This document shows positions 46,011 through 57,599 of a DNA stretch of 64,000 nucleotides, piece after piece; within the stretch, counting starts at the first letter, position 1, and each line of letters opens with the position of its first letter. The stretch comes from Eutreptiella sp. 'Long Island Sound 2002' (taxonomy: Eukaryota; Euglenozoa; Euglenophyceae; Eutreptiales; Eutreptiaceae), in contig OZ038383.1 in NCBI GenBank assembly GCA_964036045.1, forward strand, positions 40,570,354-40,634,353, in the 5' to 3' direction. The translations under genes were made by a program, and so were the position numbers. Below the pieces are notes generated by a model that made no database searches, was not told where the DNA came from, and saw only the letters and a list, made by a program, of their open reading frames with translations.

Positions 46011-46580
46011 GTGAGCAGGAAGAGGGCACGGGCGGCGGCGGAGGGGCCGGAGGACCCGGACTTCCTGCACACCCCTGAGGTGTGTACAGACGGCTCTTTT
46101 GGGCTGGAGGCCCCGCGTACGAGGTTTGCAGGGTATGGTTTCTGGTTCGGACCACTGGACCCCCGCAATATGGCGCAGCCCCTGGAAGGGGAGGTGCAGA
46201 CGGTAAACAGGGCGGAGCTGTCCGCGTGCATTGCGGCGCTCAGGGTGGTACCAAGGGGACAAGCACTACGGGTTGTCACAGACAGCAAGTACGTGTATGA
46301 TGGTATCCTGAAGCACCTCCGGCGTTGGAGGTTGCAGGGTCGTCCGTTTGTGAACTCGGACCTGTGGCTCCAGCTCCAGGCAGAGGTAGATGCAAGAACA
46401 GCCCCCACCCTCTGGCGCCATGTGTACAGTCATATTGGGGTGGCGGGGAACGAGCGAGCGGATGAGCTGGCCAACCAGGGCCGGCTGGCACACCCCCGAC
46501 GGCGCCAGTTCCTGCGGGACCAGGCGGAGGCAGCGGGCCGACCATCAGTGGTGGTTCGCACGGCGTGTCGAGCTCCGTAG
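46011..46580 (+). CDS. LINE D RNase H domain
   Basis: A clean 189-codon frame with all catalytic positions: VCTDGSFG (Asp), VNRAELSACIAAL (Glu), VVTDSKYVYDGIL (Asp), and VYSHIGVAGNERADELANQG (His and last Asp). It would degrade RNA in RNA-DNA hybrids after reverse transcription. It ends with a basic Arg-rich tail and TAG, without the STDVSD tail of LINEs A and B. Confidence 0.85.
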   Translation: MSRKRARAAAEGPEDPDFLHTPEVCTDGSFGLEAPRTRFAGYGFWFGPLDPRNMAQPLEGEVQTVNRAELSACIAALRVVPRGQALRVVTDSKYVYDGILKHLRRWRLQGRPFVNSDLWLQLQAEVDARTAPTLWRHVYSHIGVAGNERADELANQGRLAHPRRRQFLRDQAEAAGRPSVVVRTACRAP

Positions 46581-46649
46581 CCAGTGTTTATTGGTGTGGC
46601 ATCAGTACAGTGAACAGACAGTGTGTGAGGGTGGCACCGTGCCCAGCCG

Positions 46650-47215
46650 TTGTATCTCGTCGTAGTATAGTGGGAAGCATGCCCCTCTTCCGTCCCGTAG
46701 AGGTGGGTTCGAACCCCAAGGAGGGTCGAGTGGCACTGAACGTCCCGAATCCCCCCGACTCCTCTGTTTGGTGGTGGTTTTAGTTTTGGCTGTAGATAAG
46801 CATAGGGCGAGCATACCTGAAAGTGCACGGGGGCCCGGCCCCGCGTAGCGTTTCGACGCGCTATCGTCCGTGGAGGCGACGGCGCCGGCGCGGCAAGCAG
46901 CAGCAATAGCTGCTGTTCTTCGTTAGTGATAGCGGCGGTGATGGGCACACTTCAGCCGGCCATGCGTACCGCGCGGGGTGCAGTGGTGGGTTTGGTGGCG
47001 GTTACATTGAATATCGTCAGCGTAGCATACTGGTAGTGCGCGGGTGCCTCGTCCCGGGGAGCGTAGGTTCTATGCCTGCCGCCGAGCGTGTAGGCGACGG
47101 CGCCGGCGGCAGGCTTTTGTGCGCCCTCTTTTGGTACATCGTCATAGTGCTATAGTGGACAGCCACCCGGCCTGGAGTTCCCTGGGGGTAAGTTCGAATC
47201 CTGGGTGCTCGTAGC
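46650..47215 (+). repeat. Three tRNA-like modules behind LINE D
   Basis: Module 1: TAGTATAGTGGG (46663) and GGGTTCGAACCCC (46705-46717), with a body like the SINE at 22.64 kb. Module 2: TAGCATACTGGTAG (47023-47036) and AGGTTCTATGCC (47065-47076). Module 3: TAGTGCTATAGTGG (47145-47158) and AGTTCGAATCC (47190-47201). All sit after the RNase H stop and are spaced by Gly-Cys-rich hairpins with GGCGACGGCGCCGGCG. Stems are imperfect, so they are not called as tRNA genes. Confidence 0.55.
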
Positions 47216-47711
47216 TGGCGGGTATGGCGACGTAGTCCATGGAATCTCCCTCTCGTCGACCACCTTGCGTTCTACTCTATTTTTTTTGTCTGGGTCATAC
47301 TGCACGGGACTGACTCGTTTGTTCGTTGCGGCGTTTCCGCGGACACCCACGTTGGCACTCGTTTTGGCACAGGGAATGACCGCGGCACTTGCACGGCTTG
47401 GGGCCCCTCTGAGGCGTTTGTATGTTTGTTAGTTGCAGTGTTTCTGCTCTACCTCTGGTTCAATCAGTTTTGGGGGGTGAGCCTCACTGACCCACTGACT
47501 CCGGCATAACCAGCCATATGAAGCCCATATGTCCATATGCAAGACGGATGGAGTATTGTTCCTACGGTTAGGAAGCTGTGAATCAGTGTGCTGGGGGCTA
47601 CTGGGAGGCCCACACATGAACTACGAACTCATGGTTATTGCAGCGATGTAGGAGTGTAGGAATGTTGGACCTCGCAGTTTGAGCATGATTCGAATGGAAG
47701 CCTTGGTATAT

Positions 47712-47714
<3 letters not shown>

Positions 47715-47755
<41 letters not shown>
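47715..47755. repeat. (TA)n flanking TA-element copy 1
   Basis: About 20 TA units. Confidence 0.95.
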
Positions 47756-50024
<2,269 letters not shown>

Positions 50025-51153
50025 GATATATATATATATATATATATATATTACCACATGCCTCTCCCCCTAAATTTAGCTAACAACAACAACAACAAGC
50101 AACAACAACAACAACAACAACACGTCCCCTTGCCGTTTTGGCCCTTGCTCCGTCCCAACGCTTCGGATTTTTTCCCCATGTAGCCATCTTGGACCCTAGG
50201 TGGTGCCCTTGCCAAATCCAAGTTTTGAGCCAAAAACTCACCACCGGCGGCCCGGGGCGGTGGCGCCAAGTCGGGAGGTGCCCTCCCAAATCTGCGCAGT
50301 TTTGGGCCAAAAACAGCCATTTTTCGCCCAAAACAGCCCTAGTAAGGGTTCAAAACAGCCAAACGAAGGCAAACGGCCGCTACACTCCACGTGCGGCTTG
50401 ACTTTCTCGTGACCAAGGGACTTTTGGTGCCCTCTAACTCCACGATATGTCCGAGAAACGGCCCAAAAAGGCGCCAAAAAGCCCCAAAAACTGCGCAATG
50501 TGCACCAGCACCCCAAAACCAAGAACGGGCCGTATCTTGGGCTACGTGGCTCAAAACCGAATTCCGAGGCACCTAGTCCACCCGCAACCCCCCACTTTTT
50601 ATGGTTTCCAAGCCTCAGAATCGCCCAACGAGACACGTAGACCCCTGTACCAGTGGTCACTTGGTGCAGCCGGAGGGCCGGCCAGCCCACGCACAGTGGG
50701 GGCCAACGGTGGGTCCACCAGGGTCCCAGGGCGAAAAAAATCATTTTTTCCAAAGTTGTTCCTAGACCACTTGGGATGCTCAAACAAGTGTTTTTAGGCC
50801 CTTTTGAGCCCGTGGTGGCGCGTTTTGGGCCATGGAAAATCTCAAAATGCCTTGAAAATGGGCCGTTTTGGGACCAACAATGGGTCAAAAATGGGTCAAA
50901 AACGCGTTTTTTCAAAAATGATCCTGCACCATTTATGATGCTCAAACAAGTGGTTTTAGCCCGTTTTGAGCCCGTGGCGACGGGTTTTGGCTCATGGAAA
51001 ATCCCAAAATGCCCTGAAAAGGGGCCGTTTTGGGACCAAAAATGGGTCAAAAATGCGTCAAAAACGCGTTTTTCCACTAGTTGTGCCTCGTCTCAACTTT
51101 TGTTTGCGTCTCCAATGTTTAGGCAGTTTTCCTGTCTTTGTTTTTGTTAACCC

Positions 51154-51786
51154 ATGGACGGGGTTGAGCAGCCTAGCCAGAACCAGCACGAGTCAGCCGA
51201 GGAGCGGCTGGCGGCGCAAGCCAAAGAAATTCAAGAACTCAGAGAGCAACTCGCCCGAGTGGCAGTGAAGGAGGGGCCCCGCCTGCCCCCACTGAGCGTA
51301 CCAGAAGTAAACCGAGCCCTCGAGAAGCCCCAGTTGGCACAGTGGATGAGACTCATGCTGTCCAACATCAAGGCGTACGTGCGCCTTAGAGCTGGTGAGG
51401 TGGGGGAGATCCCCCGACCAAGTGAGTTTGGCGGCCAGGCGACGGAGGCCGCAGTCGACCCAGGAGAGCAGCTGGCGTGGAGGGTCTGGGACTGCGTGTC
51501 CCAGTCCCAGGCGGCGTATGCCCGAAGGTATGCAGGGACGCACGGAAAAACCAGCTCCGAGTCCAACCAGTACACCACGCTGGAGGAGGCATGGAAGGAA
51601 CAAGGATCGGCGTTCACGTGGCGGAGCGTGAAATTCAGGGAAGTGGGAGGAGTACTGCAATGGCAGTCGAGGCAGGGCGAGTGGATCCCTGTGGACTCGC
51701 CGCCGAGCGGGGGGTGCCAGAGGTGCGCGCAGCGGGGCTCCCCCGACGAACGCCACTGGCACTTTAGATGCCCACACTGGTACTGA
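51154..51786 (+). CDS. Recombinase element N-terminal ORF with zinc-finger-like end
   Basis: The ATG at 51154 opens 210 codons ending in TGA. Residues ~10-40 form a coiled coil (RLAAQAKEIQELREQLARV). The middle includes QLAQWMRLMLSNIKAYVRL. The last 25 residues, CQRCAQRGSPDERHWHFRCP, give C-x2-C...H-x-H-x2-C, a probable zinc site for DNA binding. After the TGA the same frame stays open through 45 codons into the recombinase ORF, so the two are either one protein with a nonsense mutation (Trp fits) or are joined by readthrough (UGA followed by C). Confidence 0.7.
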   Translation: MDGVEQPSQNQHESAEERLAAQAKEIQELREQLARVAVKEGPRLPPLSVPEVNRALEKPQLAQWMRLMLSNIKAYVRLRAGEVGEIPRPSEFGGQATEAAVDPGEQLAWRVWDCVSQSQAAYARRYAGTHGKTSSESNQYTTLEEAWKEQGSAFTWRSVKFREVGGVLQWQSRQGEWIPVDSPPSGGCQRCAQRGSPDERHWHFRCPHWY

Positions 51787-51921
51787 CAGGACCGACTGGA
51801 GCCCGGACCGGCCGCCCCGGGCTCCGGCGTTGCGGACACGGCGGCAGAGCTGCGGGCGCTCGCCCGCCGGTGGGAGACAGCAGCTCGGTCAGACGACCCC
51901 TGCTCACCGGAGGAAAGTGCC

Positions 51922-53730
51922 ATGCAGTCCTGGAGACCGAGAACCCGCTCGCAGTACGTGTCCCGACTCCGGGCCTTGGCGGCTTACGCGGACCGCACGG
52001 GCCCGCCTGATACAGCCGCAGCACTGGCAGGCCTCCTGGCGGAGCGGGCGCAAGCCGGCGCTGCAGCGTCAGCCCTGCGGGGTATTACCTCCGCGGTCAG
52101 AGCCGTGGAGGACCTCCAGTGGCTGCCCCCAACAGTCACCACCTTGCACAAACGGATCGCGGCGGGAGCCGCATCCTCGGGCTCTCAGCCCTATCTGTCC
52201 CCAGCAGGCTTGGTCCAGCTGGTCGAAAAGGCCAGAGACTCCAGACACGGAGCAGTGTTCAGCGCATTGGCCATCATCAGCTGGGTATGCTACCTGCGGG
52301 TGGGCGCAGCAGCTGGCATCAGGGTTACTGACCTGGCTATGCCAGGCTTTGTCCAGTTTGGGAACTCCAAGACAGGGGAGGAGGGGTACACCACCCGCCC
52401 CCTGTACAGGTATGCGGACAGCGTCCGGGCGTGGCTTCATGGCCACATGGTTTCGCTGGGCCGGTCCTCAGACGTGCTCGTCTGGCAGTCAGGGGAAGCG
52501 GGGTTGGAGGCAGGCATGGCCGACGCCCTGGCGAGCACCGCCCACTTCCGGGCCAGGTGGCACGCCCTGCGCAGGGGAGGCGCCGCAGCGACTTGGGCCC
52601 GTAAGCCAGACCTCGCCTACTACAAATGGTGGGGCAGATGGCAAAGCACGGCCGTGGCGATGCAATACGGCACCAAATGGTCAGACCCGGGAGTCGTTGC
52701 CCCTACGGTGCTGCCCGCATGGTCCCGTGACCAGGGGCCTTTGCCGAATCCGGAACGCGTGGGCGTCTTGGCCCTGTGGGGATCCCCGATGTTCCCCAGT
52801 ATCGCGAGCGCCCTCAACACCCCGACCAAGCGCAAGCCGAGACTTCCGCGAGGTCAGAAGCTGGAATCCACTGCGAGCGGCACGCTTGGGGGAGTAGGCG
52901 ACGGAGACCAAACCGCGGCCGAGCTGGAGGAATCCCCAGGGGACGGCTCTGCTGAGGTGGGCCTTGGGCCTGACACAGCTCCTACCCCCCCTCCACTTCC
53001 TCCTTTGGCCTCTGCCATTGAGCGCGGCGCCGTGTCTCGGGAAGATGCGGGTCAGCTGTGCACGGTGGCGGGGTCTTTGGTGGCCGTGGGGGGGGGGGGG
53101 GCGTGCGGGCCGGGGACGGCAGCCGGGCCCATCAATGTCGATTCCGACGTGGACACCGACGACAACAGCGAGGATTCCGGAAGCGACCCCTCTGGCGAAT
53201 TCGCAGTCGGCAGCGCCAGGGGCTCCCCCGGGCGTCGACAGGCCGGAATTGCCAGGTTCGTTGGACGGGAGCGTAAGCCGTGGTCCTCCAGGGCAGCCGT
53301 TGGCCCAGTCAGAGGAGGACCCGCAGCGGGCTCGAAAGCTGGAGTGGTGGGCCGTGTCTACCGCACATACGCGGGGCCGCGTCGCGCTAAGGTGGTCCTG
53401 GATGGTACGCAGGCCGTGCGATCCCGAGCCCCCGCACGCCGTCAAGCTGGGAGACCTCGTTTGGCCCAGCAGATCGGAACGCCGCAGCCCAAGCGCATCA
53501 AGCTCGGGCAGGGCGGGCGTGTCCGGACGCCGGAGGCGCAAGGCCCGGTGGAGGGTGCCTTCGTGGCTGCAGCTGAGCGTCTCAAGGCCAAGACTTGGGG
53601 GAGGGCGGGCCCAGTGGCGTCGCCCCCCCCCCCCTCTGTAAGGGTCCCGACAGGGGTGGGAGGGTGCAGGAACAGCCCCCCCTCTTCCTGGAGTTCATGC
53701 AGACGATCACCCCCCATTTTCACTGGATAG
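51922..53730 (+). CDS. Tyrosine recombinase (integrase)
   Basis: The frame is open from 51787; the first ATG is 51922, giving 602 codons. Residues ~1-110 resemble a SAM-like core-binding domain (WRPRTRSQYVSRLRALAAYA). The catalytic domain shows YLRVGAAAGIRVTDL (first Arg), FGNSKTGEEG (Lys loop), HALRRGGAAATWA (H-x-x-R), and WWGRWQSTAVAMQYGT (Trp/Ser box and nucleophile Tyr), all conserved. From about residue 310 on is a low-complexity Ala/Gly/Arg-rich region with a run of Gly. It would cut and rejoin DNA through a phosphotyrosine bond. Its frame is lost at a poly-C tract (about 53626-53636), after which the neighbouring frame looks coding. Confidence 0.85.
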   Translation: MQSWRPRTRSQYVSRLRALAAYADRTGPPDTAAALAGLLAERAQAGAAASALRGITSAVRAVEDLQWLPPTVTTLHKRIAAGAASSGSQPYLSPAGLVQLVEKARDSRHGAVFSALAIISWVCYLRVGAAAGIRVTDLAMPGFVQFGNSKTGEEGYTTRPLYRYADSVRAWLHGHMVSLGRSSDVLVWQSGEAGLEAGMADALASTAHFRARWHALRRGGAAATWARKPDLAYYKWWGRWQSTAVAMQYGTKWSDPGVVAPTVLPAWSRDQGPLPNPERVGVLALWGSPMFPSIASALNTPTKRKPRLPRGQKLESTASGTLGGVGDGDQTAAELEESPGDGSAEVGLGPDTAPTPPPLPPLASAIERGAVSREDAGQLCTVAGSLVAVGGGGACGPGTAAGPINVDSDVDTDDNSEDSGSDPSGEFAVGSARGSPGRRQAGIARFVGRERKPWSSRAAVGPVRGGPAAGSKAGVVGRVYRTYAGPRRAKVVLDGTQAVRSRAPARRQAGRPRLAQQIGTPQPKRIKLGQGGRVRTPEAQGPVEGAFVAAAERLKAKTWGRAGPVASPPPPSVRVPTGVGGCRNSPPSSWSSCRRSPPIFTG

Positions 53731-54146
53731 CCGAGCGGGAACGTTGTGGCTTGTGGATGGTTGCGAAGAGGGTGGATTTGTGGTTGAATAGAGTATTCGA
53801 TACAGCCGAGGATTTCCGCTTGCAAGGGGCTTTACCCGCTCTCCTGGGCGCCTTGCGCAAGCTCCACCCGGACGCCTGGGAGGCATGCCTCCATATCAAC
53901 ACCTCCCCCATTCCGCGGTTCATGGGGGGGGTCGAGGATGCCATTTTGGACCGGGGATTGGGACCGGTAGGCTCCCACCAGCTACCGGACGATCTGTGGG
54001 ACGCTGTCGTACCGCCGTTCTACCACGGAGGGCTCCAGGATTTGGACGTCGAGCACGAGTGGCAGGACGGGGATAGGGTGGTCCGAGGGGCGACCAGATT
54101 GGTGTCCAAGTCCTGTGCAGTTTTCTTGTGCTCTGCTTGTGCAAAC
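53638..54146 (+). CDS. Recombinase element C-terminal domain (frame-shifted)
   Basis: From the poly-C tract to the 3' end, another frame encodes a well-composed globular segment: FLEFMQTITPHFHWIAERER, KRVDLWLNRVFDTAEDFRLQ, HPDAWEACLHINTSP, DLWDAVVPPFYHGGLQ. It has no stop within the element and runs into the flanking repeat. One base in the C-run separates it from the recombinase frame, so it is probably the C-terminus of the same protein. No family recognised. Confidence 0.55.
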
Positions 54147-54324
54147 AAAAGTGATCCCGGACAACTTGGATGCTCAAACAAGTGTTTTGAGCCCATTTTG
54201 AGCCCGTTTCGACCGAGTTTAGCCCCTTCCACCACATGTACGCACCACTTTGTGCCCTTCGCACGTACCTTAGAGCCGTGTGGGGAGCCACCTAGAGTTG
54301 GGAGAGGGGTGTAGATAGGAGGAT

Positions 54325-54342
54325 ATATATATATATATATAT
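54325..54342. repeat. (AT)n between copies 3 and 4
   Basis: About nine AT units at the centre of a large inverted repeat made by copies 3 and 4. Confidence 0.95.
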
Positions 54343-55377
54343 CCTCCAATCTACGTCCCTCTCCCAACTCTAGGTGGCTCCACCACACGGCTCTAAGGTA
54401 CGTGCGAAGGGCACAAAGGGCTGCATACATGTGGTGGAACGGGCTAAACTCGGTCAAATGGACTCCAAATTGGCTAAAAACACTTGTTTGAGCATCCCAA
54501 ATGGTCTAGGATCACTTTTGCAAAAACGCGTTTTTGACCCATTTTTGACCCACTTTTGGTCCCAGAAACGGCCCATTTTCAAGGCATTTTGGGATTTTCC
54601 TTGGCCCAAAACGCGCCACCACGGGCTCAAAAGGGCCCAAAAACACTTGTTTGAGCATCCCAAGTGGTCTAGGAACAACTTTGGAAAAAATGTTTTTTTT
54701 CGCCCTGGGGACCCTGGTGGACCCACCGTTGGCCCCCACTGTGCGTGGGCTGGCCGGCCCTCCGGCTGCACCAAGTGACCACTGGTACGGGGGTCTAAGT
54801 GTCTCGTTGGGCGATTCAGAGGCTTGGAAACCATAAAAAGTGGGGGGTTGTAGGTGGACTAGGTGCCCTCGGAATTCGGTTTTTAGCCACGCAGCCTAAG
54901 ATACGGCCCGTTCTTGGTTTTGGGGTGCTGGTGCACATTGCGCAGTTTTTGGGGCTTTTTGTCGCCTTTTTGGGCCGTTTCTCGGACATGTCGTGGAGTT
55001 AGAGGGCACCAAAAGTCCCTTGGTCACGAGAAAGTCAAGCCGCACGTGGAGTGTAGCGGCCGCTTGCCTTCGTTTGGCTGTTTTGAACCCTTACTAGGGC
55101 TGTTTTGGGCGAAAAATGACTGTTTTTGGCCTAAAACTGCGCAGATTTGGGAGGGCACCTCCCGAATTGGCGCCACCGCCCCGGGCCGCCACCGGTGAGT
55201 TTTTGGCTCAAATCTTGGATTTTGCAAGGGCACCACCTAGGCTCCAAGATGGCTACATGGGCAAAAGATCCGAAGCGTTGGGACAAAGCAATGCCCAAAA
55301 CGGCACGGAGACGTGTTGTTGTTGCTTGTTGCTTGTTGCTTGTTGTTAGCTAAATTTAAGGGGAGAGGGGCGTAGTA
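54343..55377 (-). mobile_element. TA-element copy 4
   Basis: Reverse copy, from CCTCCAATCTACGTCCCTCT to GGGGAGAGGGGCGTAGTAA, about 1.03 kb. It is one ~190-bp subrepeat shorter than copy 2. (AT)n lies on both sides (54325-54342 and 55378-55394). Confidence 0.8.
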
Positions 55378-55394
55378 ATATATATATATATATA

Positions 55395-56185
55395 TGGGAC
55401 GGTTAGTGAAACATAGAGCCGCTAGGGCATGCTGGACTACGGCTTGAAGGTGGCTAGCGGAGGGAGAATCCTTCGGAGGTGCTTGGCATCCACACAACCT
55501 AGGTTAAAAACCTCCCCAACCTCAAATCCACTGTCTGACATGCTGGTGCCGAATGCATTGCGTGGGACGGGGTAGCAAGAAACCTATGGGGGGAGGCACC
55601 AGATGTATCATACCCCCCCGGTAGCTCTCTCATGCCAACACTAGCAAGGGGTCAAGGCCATGAAGTGGGGTTGTGCAAAGGTGCAAGGGTTCCTGTAAGG
55701 TGAAGAATTGCAGCAAAAGGGGATTACACAGAGAGCAATTGGCACAGGGGCGGGCACCACAGGACAGGGGGGACAAGAGCACACCTTGGGGGAACGGATA
55801 TTGGTACGGACAGTGCAACCGCAATGTGGCATGGCCATAGGGTCGGGGTGAGCCCGATGTGCTACCTGGAGCCTATGATGATCCGAGTCTTCGTAGATAG
55901 GGTTATGCCCCCCCCCCCCCATCTTAAGCGCAAGGCGGGAGACACCACCGTGGCCATGGAAATGCCTTACCGCCTAAGTGTAAAAGAATAGACCACCCGC
56001 AAATTGGCCGGGAACACCAATCCCTCCAATTACAATTTTTCGTTCGGGATTCGGTACCGGCACATTGAAATCCATGCCTGCTCCCCCCTAGCCAATACGC
56101 CAGTGACCGGGTATTTGACGATCCGACAGAGAAAAACTGCCGACGGATGGTTCATACCCCCCGCTGAGCCCTTTCAAGCCACCGT
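55395..56185. other. No gene seen
   Basis: Unique sequence between the TA-element cluster and the DDE transposase region. It contains a poly-C run near 55909-55920 and short frames only. Confidence 0.4.
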
Positions 56186-56191
56186 GAGCAA

Positions 56192-57106
56192 GTGGTCCGG
56201 GACATAAAGTTGGAATGGGCAACGGTGAAGCGGTGGTTTGCTGCCGCAAACTTGAAGAGGCGCACCAAAAAGGTCTCCCTCTGCAACATTCTTTTCCCAC
56301 CTCTACCATTTGTAATAATCAAGTTTGTTGCATTGCGCTTCATTATGAATAATCCTGTGGCAGATAAGGTTGTTGGTAGGGCGCTTGACCCCCAGCGCGC
56401 CCGCATCACCGCCTGCCACCTTGTGGAGAGTGTGGGCCGCCGGCGACGTCGGATGAGGATGGTGGGGAATGGGAGGTTTGGGATGAGGCGCCACCGGGTG
56501 AGGTCTCACAGAGTGTGGTACACTTCCGCACCGATGTTAAACCTACGGGACATGAGCATGGTTTTTTTTGGGATGTGGAGTGCGCTTTGTGCGCCCTACG
56601 CCCCGCCACAGAGGGAATGTTAGTGCGCCGGGCGCGCGCCGGGCATCTTTTGTGACCCGTGCCCCACCGGTGGATTGTTGCCGTTGATATGTTGGGCAAC
56701 ATTATATGGATTTGCCCCTTGGCCCCCGGGACATCGGTAGATGTTTTGATTTGGCATGGGTATGGACATTCTCGTACCCCAGGTGATTTCTTTGATTTCG
56801 AAGTTGGGGGCCATGATTGTGCTTATGAAGGCCGGATTCATGTCATTGTGCCATTCATTGGAAGAAGGAATGGCACTTTGACAGCCCGCCAACAATGTTA
56901 TAATGACGTGTGCAGGTGGCATAGGGCAAGCATTGAGCAGCCGTTTGCTCGGTTGTGGCACGCAAGATGAGGCAGAGGATGAGGCAGATGTGTGTGTGTT
57001 GTGTTGCCAGAAGCGCTCCACCGTCGCAGTTTGTGATGAGTGTAAGGAGCACTATTGTACTGAATGTATTGACACCCACACTTGTGGGACCAATGTTGTT
57101 TGTTGA
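56192..57106 (+). pseudogene. DDE transposase remnant with C-terminal zinc finger
   Basis: The frame 56659-56970 encodes the core of a PIF/Harbinger-like (DDE_4 type) transposase: WIVAVDMLGNIIW (first Asp), a PGTSVDVLIW loop, GGHDCAYEGRI (second Asp) and DVCRWHRASIEQPFARLW (Glu). One base out of phase it continues into CVLCCQKRSTVAVCDECKEH and HYCTECIDTHTCG, a cross-brace B-box-like Cys/His cluster. Upstream frames (56192-56640) hold a helical segment and an acidic stretch (DEDGGEWEVWDEAP) with several frame changes. No terminal inverted repeats were found. It would be a cut-and-paste enzyme if intact. Confidence 0.6.
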
Positions 57107-57293
57107 GTACAACACAGATGAGAGTTGGGGTTGCTTAATTCACAGATATTGCTTTATTTTGCAACGTTCTTTGCAGGGAACGTGCGCAGTCCATCATAGT
57201 CTCTTTGGGGGGCCTTCTCCATCAGAGGGTAAATCTCGGGCTGAAGTCGGGATACTTAATAGAAAGGTAGCGCGCCGGGCGCGCGCCGGGCAA
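56622..57293. repeat. Pair of GC palindromes
   Basis: CGCCGGGCGCGCGCCGGGCA occurs at about 56625-56644 and about 57273-57292 in direct orientation, 650 bp apart. Each contains the self-complementary GGCGCGCGCC-type core. They fall at the edges of the DDE coding segment, where one reading gives Arg-Arg-Ala-Arg-Ala. Confidence 0.65.
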
Positions 57294-57489
57294 AAGTTCC
57301 CCCACACCCAAGTCTACTCCCCGCAAAAACGATGAACATACCATCACTGCAGTGTGGCAAGAAGCCGAGAAAGCCGAGAAAGCTGAGAAGGGCAACCATC
57401 AATCAGCCCCTCCGCAAGTGCCACCTCCTAATCTTGTTGCTGATGTTGTTGATGTTGCTGTATGTGCTAACCCCAATGTTGAGTTGTAG
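57285..57489 (+). CDS. Short Lys/Pro-rich frame
   Basis: Open without its own ATG from the palindrome to a TAG near 57489. It contains RKNDEHTITAVWQEAEKAEK then QVPPPNLVADVVDV. It may be the N-terminal part of the Q-rich gene that follows. Confidence 0.3.
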
Positions 57490-57599
57490 TTAGAGACATG
57501 CTGGTGCTGCTTTCTAGGGCCCTTGAGGTGTCCCGCAACGGGAATAACCGCGATTAGGTGGTGCCACCGACGGTGGTGGCGGACAAAAGTCGCTGCCAT

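Larger units (their letters stand above)
51077..54147 (+). mobile_element. Crypton-like tyrosine-recombinase transposon
   Basis: The insertion point is defined by intact copies of the host repeat (for example 49850). The element is 3.07 kb, begins CTAGTTGTGCC and ends TTGTGCAAACA, with TTGTGC near both ends, no inverted repeats and no more than one or two duplicated bases. Lack of target duplication fits tyrosine-recombinase integration. It encodes a zinc-binding N-terminal region, a tyrosine recombinase and a C-terminal domain. No reverse transcriptase was found, which excludes a complete DIRS/Ngaro element. Confidence 0.85.
50050..54324 (+). mobile_element. TA-element copy 3, split by a recombinase transposon
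   Basis: Forward copy from 50050 to 51076, continuing at 54148-54324. Compared with copy 2 the two halves abut exactly at TTTTTCCA|AAAGTGATC, so the intervening 3.07 kb is an insertion. AT repeats flank both outer ends. Confidence 0.8.

Noticed and set aside
50238-51077. 279-codon minus ORF in TA-element copy 3
   Set aside because: It is antisense to a noncoding repeat; the same frame is broken in the sister copies.
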